A DNA stretch of 7,460 nt. It comes from DASVSE01 sp036399715 (GTDB lineage Bacteria > Bacteroidota > Rhodothermia > Rhodothermales > Rubricoccaceae). The position numbers were made by a program, and so were the translations under genes. Position 1 is the first letter of the stretch. Each line of letters opens with the position of its first letter. The DNA lies in the NCBI GenBank assembly GCA_036399715.1, contig DASWMO010000334.1, forward strand, positions 1 through 7,460, written 5' to 3'. The notes beneath the pieces are model-generated. The model was not told where the DNA came from and made no database searches. It was given only the letters and a program-made list of their open reading frames with translations. Below are positions 6,702-7,460 of this stretch, piece after piece.

Positions 6702-6740
6702 AGAGAGGCCCGCCTCGACGTGTTCGAAGCGGGCCTCTCT
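6702..6740 (-). terminator. Strong hairpin, likely terminator of the small lipoprotein gene
   Basis: AGAGAGGCCCGC (6702-6713) pairs perfectly with GCGGGCCTCTCT (6729-6740). After a single C/A mismatch, a further TCGA/TCGA (6715-6718 with 6724-6727) extends the stem around a five-base loop. It starts 27 bases past the stop of the small lipoprotein gene on the minus strand. Only a short T-run (GGTTTCG) follows on that strand, so it may also work as an mRNA-stabilising 3' hairpin. Confidence 0.75.
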
Positions 6741-6767
6741 CCAGTGAGCCGGACAGCCAATGGCCGC

Positions 6768-7277
6768 CTACGACTCCTCGGCCGGAATGCAGGGGTCGAT
6801 GAACCGCTGGGTCGTCTTGAGTGAGAACTTGACGACACCGTTGTACGTGCCGCCGCCGCCGCCGCCGGTGAAGAAGCCTCGGCCAGCCGTCACCGTGAGC
6901 GGCGACCCCGCCGCGACCGTGTTGACGCGGACCGTTACCGGATCTCCGGGGTAGGCCTCATAGGAGTACGACTGCCCGTTGACGTTGATCGAGCCGACGA
7001 TCAGGTAGTCGCCGGCCGTGCCGGTCGCCTGGGCCGTGAGCCGGAGGTAGCGCGTCGCCGTCGACGAGTTGAACGTCGTGCTGTAGTACGTCCCGAAGTC
7101 GTTCGCTCCGAAGTTGCCCGTGTAGCACCCACTGATGTTGGCGAACGGGGCCGGAGGGAGTTCCGAGTTCGCCGTGACGGCGGTGGCGCTGGACTCGGGG
7201 GCAGCCGAGTCGCAGCCAGCGAGGACGACGAGGGCGACGGCAAGCGTGCCTGCAGCCCGGAAGAAACGTGGGGTCAT
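6768..7277 (-). CDS. Small lipoprotein of unknown function
   Basis: The 169-residue product has a clear lipoprotein signal: R-F-F-R start, hydrophobic core at 10-20, and lipobox V-L-A-G-C with Cys22, followed by D-S-A-A, a common tether opening. Asp right after the Cys is an inner-membrane retention signal in E. coli but not dependably so in Bacteroidota. The mature part is rich in Thr, Ser, Gly and Tyr with alternating hydrophobic residues (for example Y-L-R-L-T-A-Q-A and V-T-V-R-V-N-T-V), consistent with a small beta-sandwich or barrel. Cys51 and Cys163 could form a disulfide. A run of six glycines (138-143) lies in a likely loop. I do not recognise a family. The gene has its own hairpin terminator downstream and no obvious Shine-Dalgarno. 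Confidence 0.85.
   Translation of the reverse strand: MTPRFFRAAGTLAVALVVLAGCDSAAPESSATAVTANSELPPAPFANISGCYTGNFGANDFGTYYSTTFNSSTATRYLRLTAQATGTAGDYLIVGSINVNGQSYSYEAYPGDPVTVRVNTVAAGSPLTVTAGRGFFTGGGGGGTYNGVVKFSLKTTQRFIDPCIPAEES
6849..6866 (-). repeat. (GCC)6 trinucleotide run encoding Gly6
   Basis: Six perfect GCC units (plus-strand sense) read as six GGC glycine codons in the lipoprotein gene. Slippage here would change the loop length by whole residues and keep the frame. Confidence 0.85.
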
Positions 7278-7460
7278 GGTGACCGCGGAAACTGGAGAGC
7301 CGACGTCGTCTCCCCGAGAGGTAAGAGAGCGGATGGCCTATCCGCGAGGAACTCGTGAGGGAGCTGGGTCAACGTAGAGAAAGCGTGATCGGGAGTGCCT
7401 TCACATATGGCCGTCGCAAGATTATCTATCTGCTCCCGAACTGGAGGGGACCGCTTCTTT
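7278..7460 (-). promoter_or_regulatory. Upstream region of the small lipoprotein gene
   Basis: This is the 5' region of the lipoprotein gene, up to the right edge. It contains a perfect 6-bp hairpin, GCGGAT/ATCCGC with a five-base loop (7329-7345), about 50 bases before the start, and an A/T-rich patch at 7421-7429 (minus sense GATAATCT context) that could be part of a promoter. A minus-strand frame open from the right edge ends in TGA overlapping the lipoprotein ATG (ATGA). Its codons often end in A or T, unlike the genes here, so I do not call it. Confidence 0.35.

Larger units (their letters stand above)
6517..6767. other. Intergenic region between lipoprotein gene and hydrolase pair
   Basis: These 251 bases hold the terminator-like hairpin of the small lipoprotein gene, repeated TGCGAAA boxes, and a 13-codon leader frame before the lipoprotein hydrolase, each listed on its own. 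The promoter of the two hydrolase genes should lie here on the minus strand, but no box pair is convincing. No further gene is seen. Confidence 0.6.

Noticed and set aside
6097..6747. 216-codon plus-strand frame opposite the lipoprotein hydrolase
   Set aside because: It is an antisense shadow of a gene with intact catalytic motifs, and it also runs through the intergenic hairpin.
6841..6870. GCC run considered as a CRISPR-like or regulatory repeat
   Set aside because: It is a simple in-frame glycine codon run without spacers.

Overview
The window is GC-rich bacterial chromosome with no mobile element, CRISPR array or RNA gene that I can recognise. Third codon positions rich in G/C, exported proteins with classical signal peptides or lipoboxes, and gene starts without Shine-Dalgarno sequences suggest a Bacteroidota-like lineage. 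A marine Rhodothermota/Rubricoccaceae-type genome is my best guess, but only from style.

Layout, left to right. (1) 1-1052, minus strand: N-terminal 350 residues of a secreted protein built from 50-55-residue repeats (D-x-W-A-V-G followed by H-W-D-G-x-x-W), probably a beta-propeller; it runs off the left edge. (2) 1053-1749: about 700 bases between divergent genes, with one weak, possibly decayed minus-strand frame. (3) 1750-3018, plus: exported EreA/ChaN/Tiki-like protein. (4) 3019-3378: 360 bases without a convincing gene, holding two perfect inverted repeats. (5) 3379-3936, plus: GrpB/UPF0157 family protein. (6) 3975-5369 and 5470-6516, minus: tandem paralogues of the serine beta-lactamase/D-alanyl carboxypeptidase (PF00144) family. 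One is secreted with a DUF3471-like tail; the other is a lipoprotein with a changed second catalytic motif. (7) 6517-6767: intergenic, with repeated TGCGAAA boxes, a 13-codon leader frame and a strong terminator-like hairpin. (8) 6768-7277, minus: small lipoprotein of unknown function. (9) 7278-7460: leader of that gene, up to the right edge.

The common thread is the cell envelope: five of the six genes encode exported or lipid-anchored proteins. The paired serine hydrolases form the only likely operon (about 100 bases apart, same strand). I see no coherent new multi-gene system. The items most worth a second look are the Asn-to-Gly change in the second hydrolase's YxN motif, the in-frame leader peptide upstream of it, and the possible gene remnant in the 700-base gap.
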